The notes: generated by a model not told the origin, from the sequence alone. Shown: positions 17,821 to 26,931, numbered from the stretch's first letter. The stretch: 64,000 nt of DNA from Fervidobacterium pennivorans (GCF_001644665.1 NZ_CP011393.1:1262001-1326000), one strand, 5' to 3'. Numbers and translations are program-made.

Positions 17821-17844
17821 TATATACCTTAGGAGGTGTTTAGA

Positions 17845-18213
17845 GTGAGATTAGTATTCGCTGGTGCACCTGACGTAGGTGCAACAACATCGACAGGAAC
17901 GCAGACAAGTGCCTCAGGAGCCTTGATGCAAATGTTGATAATGCTCCTGATATTCTTCGCAATGATGTATTTCTTGGTTATTTTACCACAAAGAAGAAGA
18001 GAAAAAGAGTTTAGGCAAATGATTGAGAGCTTGAAAAAGGGTGACACAATTATTACAACTGGTGGGGTTGTTGGAAAAATAGTTGATATCAAAAAAGATG
18101 TAGTAAAAATAAAGAGCGCAAATTCTACTGAACTTGAAATTCACAAGGCTTATATAGCCAAAGTCATCAAGGAAAAAGAAGAGGTAAAAGAAGAAACAGA
18201 ATCAAAAGACTAA
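17845..18213 (+). CDS. yajC: Preprotein translocase subunit YajC
   Basis: YajC is a small accessory of SecDF. It has one membrane segment (about residues 30-48), the motif LPQRRREKE and a cytoplasmic domain with KGDTIITTGGVVGKI. The GTG at 17845 has AGGAGGTG at 6-7 nt; a GTG at 17836 lies inside that site. The tail is strongly acidic and basic. It lies 22 nt before secD, completing the usual yajC-secD-secF order. Confidence 0.94.
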   Translation: MRLVFAGAPDVGATTSTGTQTSASGALMQMLIMLLIFFAMMYFLVILPQRRREKEFRQMIESLKKGDTIITTGGVVGKIVDIKKDVVKIKSANSTELEIHKAYIAKVIKEKEEVKEETESKD

Positions 18214-18235
18214 ACATTTGGGGGAGGGTTTATTG

Positions 18236-19660
18236 ATGCGCTCAGATCGTGTAAGACTCATAGTCTCATTAATCCTACTTGTTGCGGCGATTGTTGCAAT
18301 GCTCTTACCAGGTGGACGCCAGGCTAAAGGTCTTGCTAGACTTTTCAGCCGTATCAAACTCGGTTTGGACCTCAGTGGTGGTGTAAGGCTTGAGTACAAA
18401 GTAGATATCGAAAAGGGAGTAGAAAATCCAGCGGCAGTTGTGGATGATGTCTGGACAGTCCTTCGAAATAGACTTGACTCAGCAGGATACACAGAAGCAG
18501 TTGTTAAAAAGAGTTTCAGAGAGAATAATTCATTTATTATCATAGAAATACCAGATGCAACTGATACTACAAAAGCAGAAAAACTCGTTGGTTCAACTGG
18601 TTTGCTCTGGTTTGGACAAGCTATCGACGAAAGGGATTATGACCCTACAGTAAATCCAGATGATGTTAACCTTGCTCTAAGAGAAGGCGCACAATGGTAT
18701 GCAGATAAGAATGGGAAAAAGTGGTACTTGATAAAGAAGGAAATAAACAACAGAAAGGACTTAGTTCTTGTTGGTCCTAGGGTTGTCGAGGCAGTGCCGA
18801 CTATAGACCAGAAAGGAGTTGCCAACTACGTCGTTTCCTTCACACTCGACAAGCAATTTGTTGAGCTGTTCAAGAACATAACAAAAGAACTTTACGTTCC
18901 CGAACAAGTGTTGAACGCAGGCACGACTCAATACCAACTTGCGCTGAAAAAGAGACTTGCAATTGTGCTTGATGACAAAGTTCAGTTTGTTGGTTTTGTT
19001 GTTAGTCCTATCGAAGATGGAAGAGGACAGATTAGAGGTAATTTCACATTCGATGAGGCAAAAGAACTTGCTGCCATTCTTAGAAGCGGAGCATTACCAG
19101 CAAGACTTGAGAAAACAACAGCAAGCCTTGTATCACCAACACTTGGAAAAGACGTTCTCCAGCAATCATTAAATGCCGGTATCATTGGTATGATACTTGT
19201 TATGGTTTACATGATTGCCTTCTATGGAATTATGGGTATCGTAGCAGCTATCGGTATAATTTACGCACTGATAATAATCTTTGGTTTCCTTGCTGGGACA
19301 GGTGCTATACTAACACTCCCTGGTATTGCAGGTATCATCTTCACAATTGGTACACTTGTTGATGGTAATGTAATCATTTACGAAAGAATTAAAGAAGAAA
19401 TCAGAGCAGGAAAGACACCTAAGGCTGCATTTGAAGTAGCATTCTCAAGGTCCTTCTGGACACTTTTTGATGCGAACCTTACAACGATTATTGCTGCTTT
19501 GTTCCTTTACTACTTTGGAACCGGAACAATAAAAGGCTTTGCAATAACGACTATCGTTGGTATCTTTGCAGCAATGTTCATGAACCTTGTATTCAGTAAA
19601 TTCTTGTTTGATGCAATGGCCGGTGCTATTAGAGTTAGAAAAGCAGGGGGTGCGCAATAA
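18236..19660 (+). CDS. secD: Protein translocase subunit SecD
   Basis: SecD works with SecF to drive late steps of protein export using the ion gradient. Near the N-terminus GLDLSGGVRLEY is the SecD signature, followed by a large external domain. The C-terminal half has about five membrane segments, with GTLVDGNVIIYERIKEE carrying the conserved Asp and Arg. The ATG at 18236 follows GGGGGAGGG; a start at 18218 precedes that site. SecF overlaps its stop by one base. Confidence 0.96.
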   Translation: MRSDRVRLIVSLILLVAAIVAMLLPGGRQAKGLARLFSRIKLGLDLSGGVRLEYKVDIEKGVENPAAVVDDVWTVLRNRLDSAGYTEAVVKKSFRENNSFIIIEIPDATDTTKAEKLVGSTGLLWFGQAIDERDYDPTVNPDDVNLALREGAQWYADKNGKKWYLIKKEINNRKDLVLVGPRVVEAVPTIDQKGVANYVVSFTLDKQFVELFKNITKELYVPEQVLNAGTTQYQLALKKRLAIVLDDKVQFVGFVVSPIEDGRGQIRGNFTFDEAKELAAILRSGALPARLEKTTASLVSPTLGKDVLQQSLNAGIIGMILVMVYMIAFYGIMGIVAAIGIIYALIIIFGFLAGTGAILTLPGIAGIIFTIGTLVDGNVIIYERIKEEIRAGKTPKAAFEVAFSRSFWTLFDANLTTIIAALFLYYFGTGTIKGFAITTIVGIFAAMFMNLVFSKFLFDAMAGAIRVRKAGGAQ

Positions 19661-20556
19661 TGAAGATTGATTTCGTAGGAAAGAGATATTATTTCATAGC
19701 ACTTTCTATTGTACTTATAGTCGTATCTCTCATTAGCATATTTACAAAAGGGTTCAACGTTGGACTTGAGTTTATTGGTGGTAGCGAGCTTGTTGTAAAA
19801 ACTTCTGAAAATTATACAGTTGCTGATATTCGATCAAAAATTGCAAGTATCGGACCTGAATTTAAAAAGGCAAGAGTAGTAGAGGTTCATGCCATTGGAC
19901 AAGCAGAGGAAAAGACATTTTCAATAGTCGTTGCCCCTAAAGATGAAAAAGGTGCTTTAAGAACTTACAAAGCAGAAGAAAAGGGTCAAATAGCAGCCAA
20001 AGTAGAAGAATTACTTAAAGGAAAAGTTGTATCTTTCAACGAAGTTAGTGGTGATGCAGCGGACGAAATAAAGAACCTTACATGGAAAGCCGTTGTTTTT
20101 ACACTTCTTGGAATACTTGTGTACGTAGCGCTTAGATTCAAATTTGCATTTGGAGTTGGCGCAGTAGTTGCACTTATCCATGATGTAATTATCACCGCAG
20201 GATTTTACTCAATCTTTGGAGTAGAAATGAACATAGCAGCAATAGCAGCGCTATTGACGCTCGTTGGTTATTCTGTCAACGATACAATAATTGTCTTCGA
20301 TAGGATTAGAGAATTTGGAAGAAAATACAAAGGAAAAGATATGGCTAACATAGTTAACGATAGTATAAACTCTGTTATCGTCAGAACTATAAATACGTCG
20401 CTCACAACATTCTTTACAGTATTCATGCTCTTATTATTTACAACAGGTAGCATTAAATCTTTTGCTTTCGGAATGACAATAGGTATAGTAGTGGGAACGT
20501 ACTCATCTATATTCATAGCTTCTCCTATAGTTATTAAGTGGGGAAAATCGATATAA
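19660..20556 (+). CDS. secF: Protein translocase subunit SecF
   Basis: SecF is the partner of SecD, with about six membrane segments and one external domain. The signature GLEFIGGSEL appears near residue 35, and VGYSVNDTIIVFDRIRE carries the conserved Asp and Arg. The last helical region ends IVIKWGKSI. Start and stop overlap with secD (TAATG) shows tight translational coupling. A terminator follows. Confidence 0.96.
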   Translation: MKIDFVGKRYYFIALSIVLIVVSLISIFTKGFNVGLEFIGGSELVVKTSENYTVADIRSKIASIGPEFKKARVVEVHAIGQAEEKTFSIVVAPKDEKGALRTYKAEEKGQIAAKVEELLKGKVVSFNEVSGDAADEIKNLTWKAVVFTLLGILVYVALRFKFAFGVGAVVALIHDVIITAGFYSIFGVEMNIAAIAALLTLVGYSVNDTIIVFDRIREFGRKYKGKDMANIVNDSINSVIVRTINTSLTTFFTVFMLLLFTTGSIKSFAFGMTIGIVVGTYSSIFIASPIVIKWGKSI

Positions 20557-20576
20557 AAATCTCAAATAAACATGTT

Positions 20577-20602
20577 GGGGGCACCCACGTGCCCCTTTTT
20601 TG
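20577..20602 (+). terminator. Terminator after yajC-secD-secF
   Basis: GGGGCAC pairs with GTGCCCC around CCAC (20578-20595), followed by six T residues. Confidence 0.92.
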
Positions 20603-20634
20603 TAATATAAAAAGTAGATAACGGAGGTGGGATT

Positions 20635-22584
20635 TTGATATTTCTTTTCTCATCTATTTTGGCGGGTGTGATTCTCATTGTTTATCTAACTTTGACAGTG
20701 CTTGATAAGAGTACGGGAAATGAAAGAACTGAAAAGATCTCGAGAATTATCCAAAAAGGTGCGAGGTCTTTTCTATTTCAAGAGTACGCTGTATTCTTTC
20801 CCATAGTCTTTGTAATCGCTATACTTTTTGGCTTTTCTTCTGGATGGACTAACGCGATAGCGTTCATTATAGGTTCGATATTCTCGGTTCTTGCTGGATT
20901 TTTTGGAATGACAATTGCGACAAAATCAAATGCAAGAACTGCCTGGGGTGCAACAAAAGGTGTTGGTGAGGCACTTGATATAGCCTTTTCTGGTGGAGCA
21001 GTTATGGGTCTTGTTGTTTCTGTACTTGGACTTTTGGGATTAAGTATTGTGTATCTAACATTTGGTCTTAAAGCTGTCAGTTTTTACTCACTTGGTGCTT
21101 CCTTTTTTGCGTTATTTGCACGTGTTGGCGGTGGAATTTACACGAAGGCAGCAGACGTAGGAGCTGACATCGTTGGAAAGGTTGAAGCAAATTTACCAGA
21201 AGATGACCCAAGAAACCCAGCAGTTATAGCTGATAACGTTGGCGACAACGTTGGTGATGTTGCAGGAATGGGTGCAGACCTCTATGAATCTTACGTTGGT
21301 TCTATATTCTCAACAATAGTTCTTGGATATGCGCTCTTTGGTGACAAAGGGATTCTTCATACATTGTATATAATCTCATTTGGGCTTATCTCTTCGATAC
21401 TTGCAATCATATTTGTGAAGGTTCTTTCAAGATTAAACACTGAACCAGCTGTAGCTCTGAGAATGGGAACTATATCTTCAAGTGTAATATTCCTCGTATT
21501 TGCACTCGCTTATGCTATTATAGAAAACAACATGAATTTATTTTGGACAGTTTTGACAGGTAATGTTGTTGGAGTATTTATCGGTCTTATAACTGAATGG
21601 TACACATCTGGTAAGAATGTTGAAAAATTGGCTCATTCAGCTGCAATGGGACCTGCTAACGTCATAATAAGCGGAACTGCACTTGGTATGGAATCGACAG
21701 CAGTAATTACAATATTGATTGCAGTAGGTACATTGATATCCTATAAGCTTTCAGGTCTTTACGGCATAGCGATGGCTGGTGTTGGAATGCTCGCAACACT
21801 TGCAATGAATCTTTCTGTTGATGCATATGGTCCAATTGCAGATAACGCTGGTGGGATTGCTCAGATGTCCGGACTTGATAAGAGCGTTAGAGAAATTACC
21901 GACAAACTTGATGCACTTGGAAATACAACTGCAGCTATGGGAAAGGGCTTTGCAATTGGTTCAGCTGCATTAACGGCGATAGCACTCTTCGCAAATTTTG
22001 GTTCTGTGGCACATGTTCAACAAATTCAACTCCAAGACCCGAACATGTTTATTGGTGCCCTCATTGGTGCTATGCTGACGTTTTTCTTTTCAGCACTTAC
22101 CATGAACGCTGTCGGAGACGCTGCAAATGACATGGTTGAAGAGATAAGAAGACAGATTCGGGAAGTGCCGGGCATTTTGTCTGGAGCAGTCGACCCTGAT
22201 TACGAAAGTTGTATAAAAATTGCTACAAAAGGTGCATTGAAAAGGATGGTATTACCCGCAGTTCTTGCAATTTTAGCTCCTATAGTCCTCATGGTAGGTT
22301 TAGGTGTTCAAGCAGTTGTAGGATTACTTATCGGTTCAACTGTTACTGGCGTTGCCCTGGCTATCTTTATGGCGAACTCTGGTGGTGCGTGGGATAATGC
22401 AAAGAAATATGTAGAAGAGGGGCATCTTGGAGGAAAAGGTTCGTTTGCTCATAAAGCGACAGTTGTTGGTGACACAGTTGGTGACCCATACAAGGATACT
22501 GCAGGACCATCGTTGAATATACTCATAAAGTTGATGGCAATAACGTCCATAGTATTCTACTCAATTGTGGGGAGGTGGCTATAA
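20635..22584 (+). CDS. hppA: K+-dependent membrane-bound pyrophosphatase (ion pump)
   Basis: This enzyme hydrolyses pyrophosphate and pumps H+ or Na+ out of the cytoplasm. There are about 16 membrane segments over 649 residues. Substrate motifs are GGGIYTKAADVGADIVGKVE, DDPRNPAVIADNVGDNVGD and the late VVGDTVGDPYKDTAGPS. GNTTAAMGKG carries Ala where K+-independent pumps have Lys, so it should need K+. The Thermotoga homologue pumps Na+; ion choice here is inferred. The TTG start has GGAGGTGGG at 4-5 nt. It is followed directly by a phosphofructokinase. Confidence 0.95.
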   Translation: MIFLFSSILAGVILIVYLTLTVLDKSTGNERTEKISRIIQKGARSFLFQEYAVFFPIVFVIAILFGFSSGWTNAIAFIIGSIFSVLAGFFGMTIATKSNARTAWGATKGVGEALDIAFSGGAVMGLVVSVLGLLGLSIVYLTFGLKAVSFYSLGASFFALFARVGGGIYTKAADVGADIVGKVEANLPEDDPRNPAVIADNVGDNVGDVAGMGADLYESYVGSIFSTIVLGYALFGDKGILHTLYIISFGLISSILAIIFVKVLSRLNTEPAVALRMGTISSSVIFLVFALAYAIIENNMNLFWTVLTGNVVGVFIGLITEWYTSGKNVEKLAHSAAMGPANVIISGTALGMESTAVITILIAVGTLISYKLSGLYGIAMAGVGMLATLAMNLSVDAYGPIADNAGGIAQMSGLDKSVREITDKLDALGNTTAAMGKGFAIGSAALTAIALFANFGSVAHVQQIQLQDPNMFIGALIGAMLTFFFSALTMNAVGDAANDMVEEIRRQIREVPGILSGAVDPDYESCIKIATKGALKRMVLPAVLAILAPIVLMVGLGVQAVVGLLIGSTVTGVALAIFMANSGGAWDNAKKYVEEGHLGGKGSFAHKATVVGDTVGDPYKDTAGPSLNILIKLMAITSIVFYSIVGRWL

Positions 22585-23586
22585 ATGAGAAGGATAGGTG
22601 TTCTTTCTGTTGGAAATGATTGTCCAGGTTTAAACCCAGCAATCAGGTCGATTGTTGTTAACGCCATAGAACAAGAAATTGAAGTGATGGGTATAAAAGA
22701 TGGATTTGAAGGACTGCTCAACGATAAAGTTGACATACTTGTTAGAAATAACGTATCAGGTATTCTTCACCAGGGTGGAACGATATTAGGAACTTCGCTT
22801 TTTATTCCTGAAAAAGACGAGGATTTAACTGCCATTAAAAACAAGACGATTCAATATGGTATAACTGGATACATAATTCTTGGTGGAAGAAATGCAGTTA
22901 GAGCTGCATTAAACCTACAAAGATACGGAATACCGTCAATAATCGTTCCTGCAACAATAGATAATGACCTCTCATTTACGGATTTTTCCATAGGATTCAT
23001 AACAGCGCTTGAGCATGTAACACAGGCACTTGATATAATTCATTCGACAGCCGAATCTCACCATAGGGTCATGATTGTAAAGACAATGGGTGCACCTGGT
23101 GGTTGGCTCGCAACTTTTGGCGGTCTTGCTGGAGGTGCCGATTTCGTCATAACAAGCTCGGATGTTTTAAATCCAAAAGAACTCTTGACAACCATTCAGC
23201 ACAGATATGAGAGCGGGAAGAGATTCTCAATAGTTGTAGTAGAAGATGGTGTAAAATTACCCGAAGAGATAATCGACGAATGTAAGTGCTCCCACGAAAC
23301 AGACCCAGCCGAAGTTGTTGGTATATACATAGGTAAAAAACTCAACCTCGAATGGAGATATACAAACCTTGGATACATTCAAAGAGGCGGAACGCCTGCA
23401 GCAATGGACAGAATCATTGCAACACAACTGAGTGCAAGAGCTGTGGAACTTGTGAAAATGGGAAAATTCTACCATGCGGTTGGTGTAAAAGGTTTCATCG
23501 TAACAGAGGTGCCTTACAGTGAGACGCTCCTTAATGTGAGACCTGTTGATTATTACATCAAGCAACTTGCAAAGCTTTTCTATTAA
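22585..23586 (+). CDS. Divergent phosphofructokinase-family enzyme
   Basis: The PFK fold is clear from TIDND (124-128), SHHR near 158-161 and QRGGTPAAMDR late in the protein. Several donor-site residues differ from known PFKs: GNDCPG at 10-15 for GGDAPG, GGRNA (100-104) for GGDGS, and MGA (168-170) for MGR. The Lys that marks pyrophosphate-dependent enzymes in KTIDND is Ala here. The phosphoryl donor is therefore unclear. It abuts hppA (stop then ATG), which points to a pyrophosphate link. The ATG has GGAGGTGG upstream. Confidence 0.8.
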   Translation: MRRIGVLSVGNDCPGLNPAIRSIVVNAIEQEIEVMGIKDGFEGLLNDKVDILVRNNVSGILHQGGTILGTSLFIPEKDEDLTAIKNKTIQYGITGYIILGGRNAVRAALNLQRYGIPSIIVPATIDNDLSFTDFSIGFITALEHVTQALDIIHSTAESHHRVMIVKTMGAPGGWLATFGGLAGGADFVITSSDVLNPKELLTTIQHRYESGKRFSIVVVEDGVKLPEEIIDECKCSHETDPAEVVGIYIGKKLNLEWRYTNLGYIQRGGTPAAMDRIIATQLSARAVELVKMGKFYHAVGVKGFIVTEVPYSETLLNVRPVDYYIKQLAKLFY

Positions 23587-23608
23587 TCTCTTAATATCAA
23601 ATAGAACA

Positions 23609-23649
23609 AGCGGTGGCATTAATTAAAAAAATGCCACCGCTGTTTTTTA
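23609..23649 (+). terminator. Terminator after hppA-pfk
   Basis: AGCGGTGGCATT pairs with AATGCCACCGCT (ends at 23641) and is followed by a G and six T residues. Confidence 0.92.
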
Positions 23650-23745
23650 CGAAAAAAACAAGAGAAATCAAAAGCTCAAAGCAGTGTTAGATAGAATTTA
23701 CAAGATAAAAACGACTGGCCTTAATAATTTCATAATTTTCGAAAA

Positions 23746-23775
23746 TTGTAACCATAATCCCCTGAATGATATAAT
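23746..23775 (+). promoter_or_regulatory. Promoter of the GPH symporter gene
   Basis: TTGTAA (23746-23751) and a perfect TATAAT (23770-23775) are separated by 18 bp, just before a long palindrome that would cover the transcription start. Confidence 0.65.
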
Positions 23776-23782
23776 AATAGCG

Positions 23783-23804
23783 TTATCGGTAACGTTACCG
23801 ATAA
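23783..23804. promoter_or_regulatory. Perfect 22-bp palindromic operator, LacI type
   Basis: TTATCGGTAAC (23783-23793) is followed directly by its reverse complement GTTACCGATAA. The central CG and length suit a LacI-family repressor. It differs from the operator of the lacI gene at 40 kb (TGTAAGCGTTTACA), so another regulator elsewhere should bind it. Confidence 0.75.
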
Positions 23805-23847
23805 GATAATCAGAATTTGGAGTTATCGAGAAAGGGGTGTTGAGGGG

Positions 23848-25215
23848 ATGGCAGAAAGATTACCATTGTGGAAGAAGTGGATGTATGCACTAGGGCAGTT
23901 GGGCTGGTCTCTGACCAGTTTTGCTATCGGAAACGCTCTTGTATATTTTTACATGCCCCCTGAGGGTGTGAATTTTCCCCAGTATATAACCAGAGGAGCT
24001 GTTTGGGCTGGATTGACTATCGTGGGACTTGTGTTAGGAACATCCAGACTCTTTGATGCAATTACAGACCCAGTTGTTGCTACCATGTCGGACAGAAGTA
24101 GATTAAAACTAGGCAGAAGAAGAGGATTTTTGGCAATCAGCGTGCTTCCTTTTGCGTTGCTTTCTTTTTTGCCTTTCTTTCCACCTTCGACAAGTTATAC
24201 AATCAACACTATTTGGCTTTTTGCTACAGTTATTGCATTCTATTGGTTTATGACCATGTATGTTACCCCGTTCTTTGCATGGATGAGCGAACTTGGACAT
24301 GACCCTGACGAACGACTGGGTCTTAGCACAATGATTTCCATCACATGGGCTCTTGGATACGTTTTAGGAACCCAGATTTACCTTTTCCAGACCATTTTGG
24401 AAAAACGAGGTTTTGAACCCGTTAAAGCGTTTCAAACAGTTACAGTGCTTTATGGATTAATAGGTTTTATCTTTATGTTACTACCTATTATATTTATCGA
24501 TGAAAAGCGTTATTGTGAACAACACGTGGTTAATGAAGGAAGTTTAGAGGCTATAATCAACGCATTCAAAGAAAAGCACTTTACAATCTTTGTTATCCAG
24601 GATTTGCTTTACTGGATAGGTTTAACAGGCATAAGTCTTGGGCTCGTTTATTACATAACGGTCTTGCTGAAGCTTTCAAAAGAGCAAGCTTCTCAAGTTC
24701 AGCTTATAATGTTCCTTTTGTCTTTCTTATTCTACGTTCCTGTTAATTTCTTGGCAAGAAAACTTGGCAAAAAGGCGGTCCTTATGGCAGGGTTTATCGT
24801 ATTTGCCTTAGACTTCGCATTTGCTGCACTTTTAGGTAAATTGAATATGTCACCATATGCCCAGAGTTACATTGTAGGAGTTTTGGCAGCAATACCACTT
24901 GCGATATTTGGAATCTTACCAAATGCAATGGTAGCTGATATTGCTGAAGCACATGGAAGAAAGACGGGTAACTACAAAGCAGGAGTCTTCTTTGGCGCAA
25001 GGACATTCATGCAAAAAATGGGACAAACAATAGCAGGACTCGTATTTCCATCTATATACATTTTCGGAACTAACCAAGTCAACGAATTCGGTCTTAGAAT
25101 TAGCGCTATAATTTCGCTGACTTTAATGGTGCTCGGCTATATCGTAATGTTGTTCTATAACGAAAAGGAAATCTTAAAAATACTGGGGGTTAAAGCAGTA
25201 GCGCAAGAGGAATAA
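23848..25215 (+). CDS. GPH-family sugar:cation symporter (MFS)
   Basis: The N-terminus LPLWKKWMYALGQLGWSL and the cytoplasmic loop DPVVATMSDRSRLKLGRRR are typical of glycoside-pentoside-hexuronide:cation symporters such as MelB relatives. About 12 membrane segments span 455 residues. The late sequence MVADIAEAHGRKTG is also family-like. It stands as a single gene with its own operator and terminator, and the sugar cannot be inferred from neighbours. The ATG follows AAAGGGGTGTTGAGGGG. Confidence 0.85.
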   Translation: MAERLPLWKKWMYALGQLGWSLTSFAIGNALVYFYMPPEGVNFPQYITRGAVWAGLTIVGLVLGTSRLFDAITDPVVATMSDRSRLKLGRRRGFLAISVLPFALLSFLPFFPPSTSYTINTIWLFATVIAFYWFMTMYVTPFFAWMSELGHDPDERLGLSTMISITWALGYVLGTQIYLFQTILEKRGFEPVKAFQTVTVLYGLIGFIFMLLPIIFIDEKRYCEQHVVNEGSLEAIINAFKEKHFTIFVIQDLLYWIGLTGISLGLVYYITVLLKLSKEQASQVQLIMFLLSFLFYVPVNFLARKLGKKAVLMAGFIVFALDFAFAALLGKLNMSPYAQSYIVGVLAAIPLAIFGILPNAMVADIAEAHGRKTGNYKAGVFFGARTFMQKMGQTIAGLVFPSIYIFGTNQVNEFGLRISAIISLTLMVLGYIVMLFYNEKEILKILGVKAVAQEE

Positions 25216-25256
25216 AAGAGTAAAACTATAAATTTTGCTACACAGTTTTAGACTTA

Positions 25257-25300
25257 GCCCCTATATCGTTAGTAATATCCGATATGGGGGCATTTTTATT
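25257..25300 (+). terminator. Terminator after the symporter
   Basis: GCCCC-TATATCG pairs with CGATAT-GGGGGC (25257-25291) with one unpaired base, followed by T-rich sequence. Confidence 0.85.
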
Positions 25301-25332
25301 TTATTGATTCGGGAATATGTTCACAAGTTGTC

Positions 25333-25361
25333 TTGACAAGATTTGTAAGAAGTGTTAAAAT
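25333..25361 (+). promoter_or_regulatory. Strong plus-strand promoter with no gene directly downstream
   Basis: TTGACA (25333-25338), a 17-bp spacer and TAAAAT (25356-25361) form a near-consensus promoter. The next gene on this strand is the alcohol dehydrogenase at 26932, beyond the IS110 element. Confidence 0.65.
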
Positions 25362-25543
25362 GATAGTAGAATTGTGAAAAATATCACGAATGATGCAGAG
25401 GATTTTTACTTTGCAGACAAGATTTCCGGTAATAAGTCAAGAGGAGAAAAAATAGAAAAATAAAAAACCTAGTCAACACTTTGACTTTCAATAACTTAAT
25501 ATTTCACTTTCATTCTTCACATACTTGATTTCGTTCTTTTTAC

Positions 25544-26692
25544 CTATTTCATCGGTACATACGGTACGTTGTTCTTTAGTAAATAATACACTAAATTTAC
25601 TAATTTCCTTGCAGTTAATATTAGCGCTCTCATGTGTTTGTGTGTTGTTGCTTCTGCGTACTTTTTGCGATAATATTCTTTGTATACAGGATCGTATGTC
25701 TTTACTCCGTTCGCTGCCATTACTAGGTATGTTCTTAGATACTTGTTCCCTTTTTTCGTTAGTTGGTTGTTTTCTGATTTGTAATTTCCACTTTGATTGA
25801 TTGTCCATACAAGCCCTGCGTATGATGCTAACGCTGAGGCTTTTTCGAAACGATTGATGTCTCCTATTTCGGCTATAATTCCAGCTGCAGTTATTTCTCC
25901 TATCCCTTTGACTGTTGTTAGTGTGTTCGAAATTACTTTAAGTAATTTACTTATTTCTTTCTTTACTAGTTCGATTTGTTTTTCATAGTGCTGTATCAAA
26001 TCGATAGTGGAAACAATAGATATTCTCAGAGTGTTTGAAGGATTAACAGACAACCTCAAGGCATCTTTAGCAAGAGTTTGGAGTTTTTCTGCTAAGACTT
26101 GTGAAGAGACATTGTGTCTGGAAATTTTCGCAATATATTCAAATAACTCTTCAATTGGCATGTTTGCGATTTCTTCGATTGTATAATCTTTAAGCAGGCA
26201 TTCGAAAGTCTTATTTAGTTTAAAGTCAAGTTTAGGGAAATAAAGAGAAACATACGAATAGAGCCTAAGTTTCAATCGAGCGATATCTTCGTTGAACTTT
26301 AAATAAAGTCTGGTGAGATTACGAAGCTCAGAGATGATATATGAGTTATTGACAAAAGGGACTAAAGACTCAGGAAATTTAGAAGCGATAGAGAAAATAA
26401 GTTCAGCATCGATTTTGTCAGTTTTAGGACGATTGAGAATTTTGCGATAGAGCTTAATGTTATCAGTTTTAACCCAAAAGACAGGTACGTTGTTTTGAAA
26501 GAAGAAGTTAGCGACATTAAAAGAAAAAACACCAGTTGATTCAAGGACAAGAGAAAAATCGGAAGAAGAAGCAAAAGCTTTGTTAAAAAGTTCAACAATA
26601 CCTTGAGGAGAGTTCTCAACAGTCCCACTACCGATGAAATCAGAAAAGAAAGAAAGATAGTTCTTTGAGACATCAATAGCTAAAATAGCCAA
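25544..26692 (-). CDS. IS110-family transposase (DEDD recombinase)
   Basis: The RuvC-like catalytic residues are visible as AIDVSKN (Asp7), LESTG (Glu51) and KTDKIDA (Asp92, Asp95). The C-terminal Transposase_20 domain has VKGIGEITAAGIIAEIG and, later, NQSGNYKSENN with the family's serine. The 382-residue frame has no stop or shift, so the element may be active. The TTG at 26692 is preferred because GGAGGTG lies 6 nt upstream; the GTG at 26701 is inside that site. Confidence 0.93.
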   Translation of the reverse strand: MAILAIDVSKNYLSFFSDFIGSGTVENSPQGIVELFNKAFASSSDFSLVLESTGVFSFNVANFFFQNNVPVFWVKTDNIKLYRKILNRPKTDKIDAELIFSIASKFPESLVPFVNNSYIISELRNLTRLYLKFNEDIARLKLRLYSYVSLYFPKLDFKLNKTFECLLKDYTIEEIANMPIEELFEYIAKISRHNVSSQVLAEKLQTLAKDALRLSVNPSNTLRISIVSTIDLIQHYEKQIELVKKEISKLLKVISNTLTTVKGIGEITAAGIIAEIGDINRFEKASALASYAGLVWTINQSGNYKSENNQLTKKGNKYLRTYLVMAANGVKTYDPVYKEYYRKKYAEATTHKHMRALILTARKLVNLVYYLLKNNVPYVPMK

Positions 26693-26701
26693 AGGAATCA
26701 C

Positions 26702-26790
26702 CTCCGGATTGAGTACAGCCTTACAACCTCGCGGTACATAAGAAAACGAGGCAAAACATTTTCCGGCAAGTAAAAAGCTGTACTCTAGTT
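26702..26790 (-). ncRNA. Candidate bridge RNA region of the IS110 element
   Basis: A perfect 9-bp stem joins GAGTACAGC (26711-26719) with GCTGTACTC (26777-26785). Inside it CCTCG (26727-26731) pairs with CGAGG (26747-26751) around a 15-nt loop. IS110-group elements encode a bridge RNA in the non-coding end upstream of the transposase, which is exactly this position. Exact ends and the target and donor guides are not assigned. Confidence 0.55.
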
Positions 26791-26931
26791 AGGCAATCTT
26801 ATTTAAGAGAACAAAGTCTCAAGGAGGGGCAACCTGAAACTATTTTACCAGAGGTGTTAAAAAATATGCATTCAATTTTCAAAGACCAATTTTAATTTTT
26901 ACCGAACTTATTATACGAGGAGGTAGAAAGT

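Larger units (their letters stand above)
25216..25543. other. Intergenic region left of the IS110 element
   Basis: It holds the terminator and the orphan promoter listed separately. The one short plus-strand frame (25390-25458) lacks support. The downstream end of the insertion element must lie somewhere in this region, but I could not place it. Confidence 0.5.
25544..26790 (-). mobile_element. IS110-family insertion element (ends not determined)
   Basis: The element comprises an intact transposase gene and, upstream of it, a structured non-coding segment. IS110 elements usually lack long terminal repeats and target duplications, so the outer ends cannot be set from a single copy. The coordinates given cover only what can be supported. 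It sits between the symporter terminator and the alcohol dehydrogenase gene. Confidence 0.75.

Noticed and set aside
25390-25458. Short plus-strand frame of about 21 codons before the IS110 element
   Set aside because: No ribosome site and no recognisable protein; too short to support.
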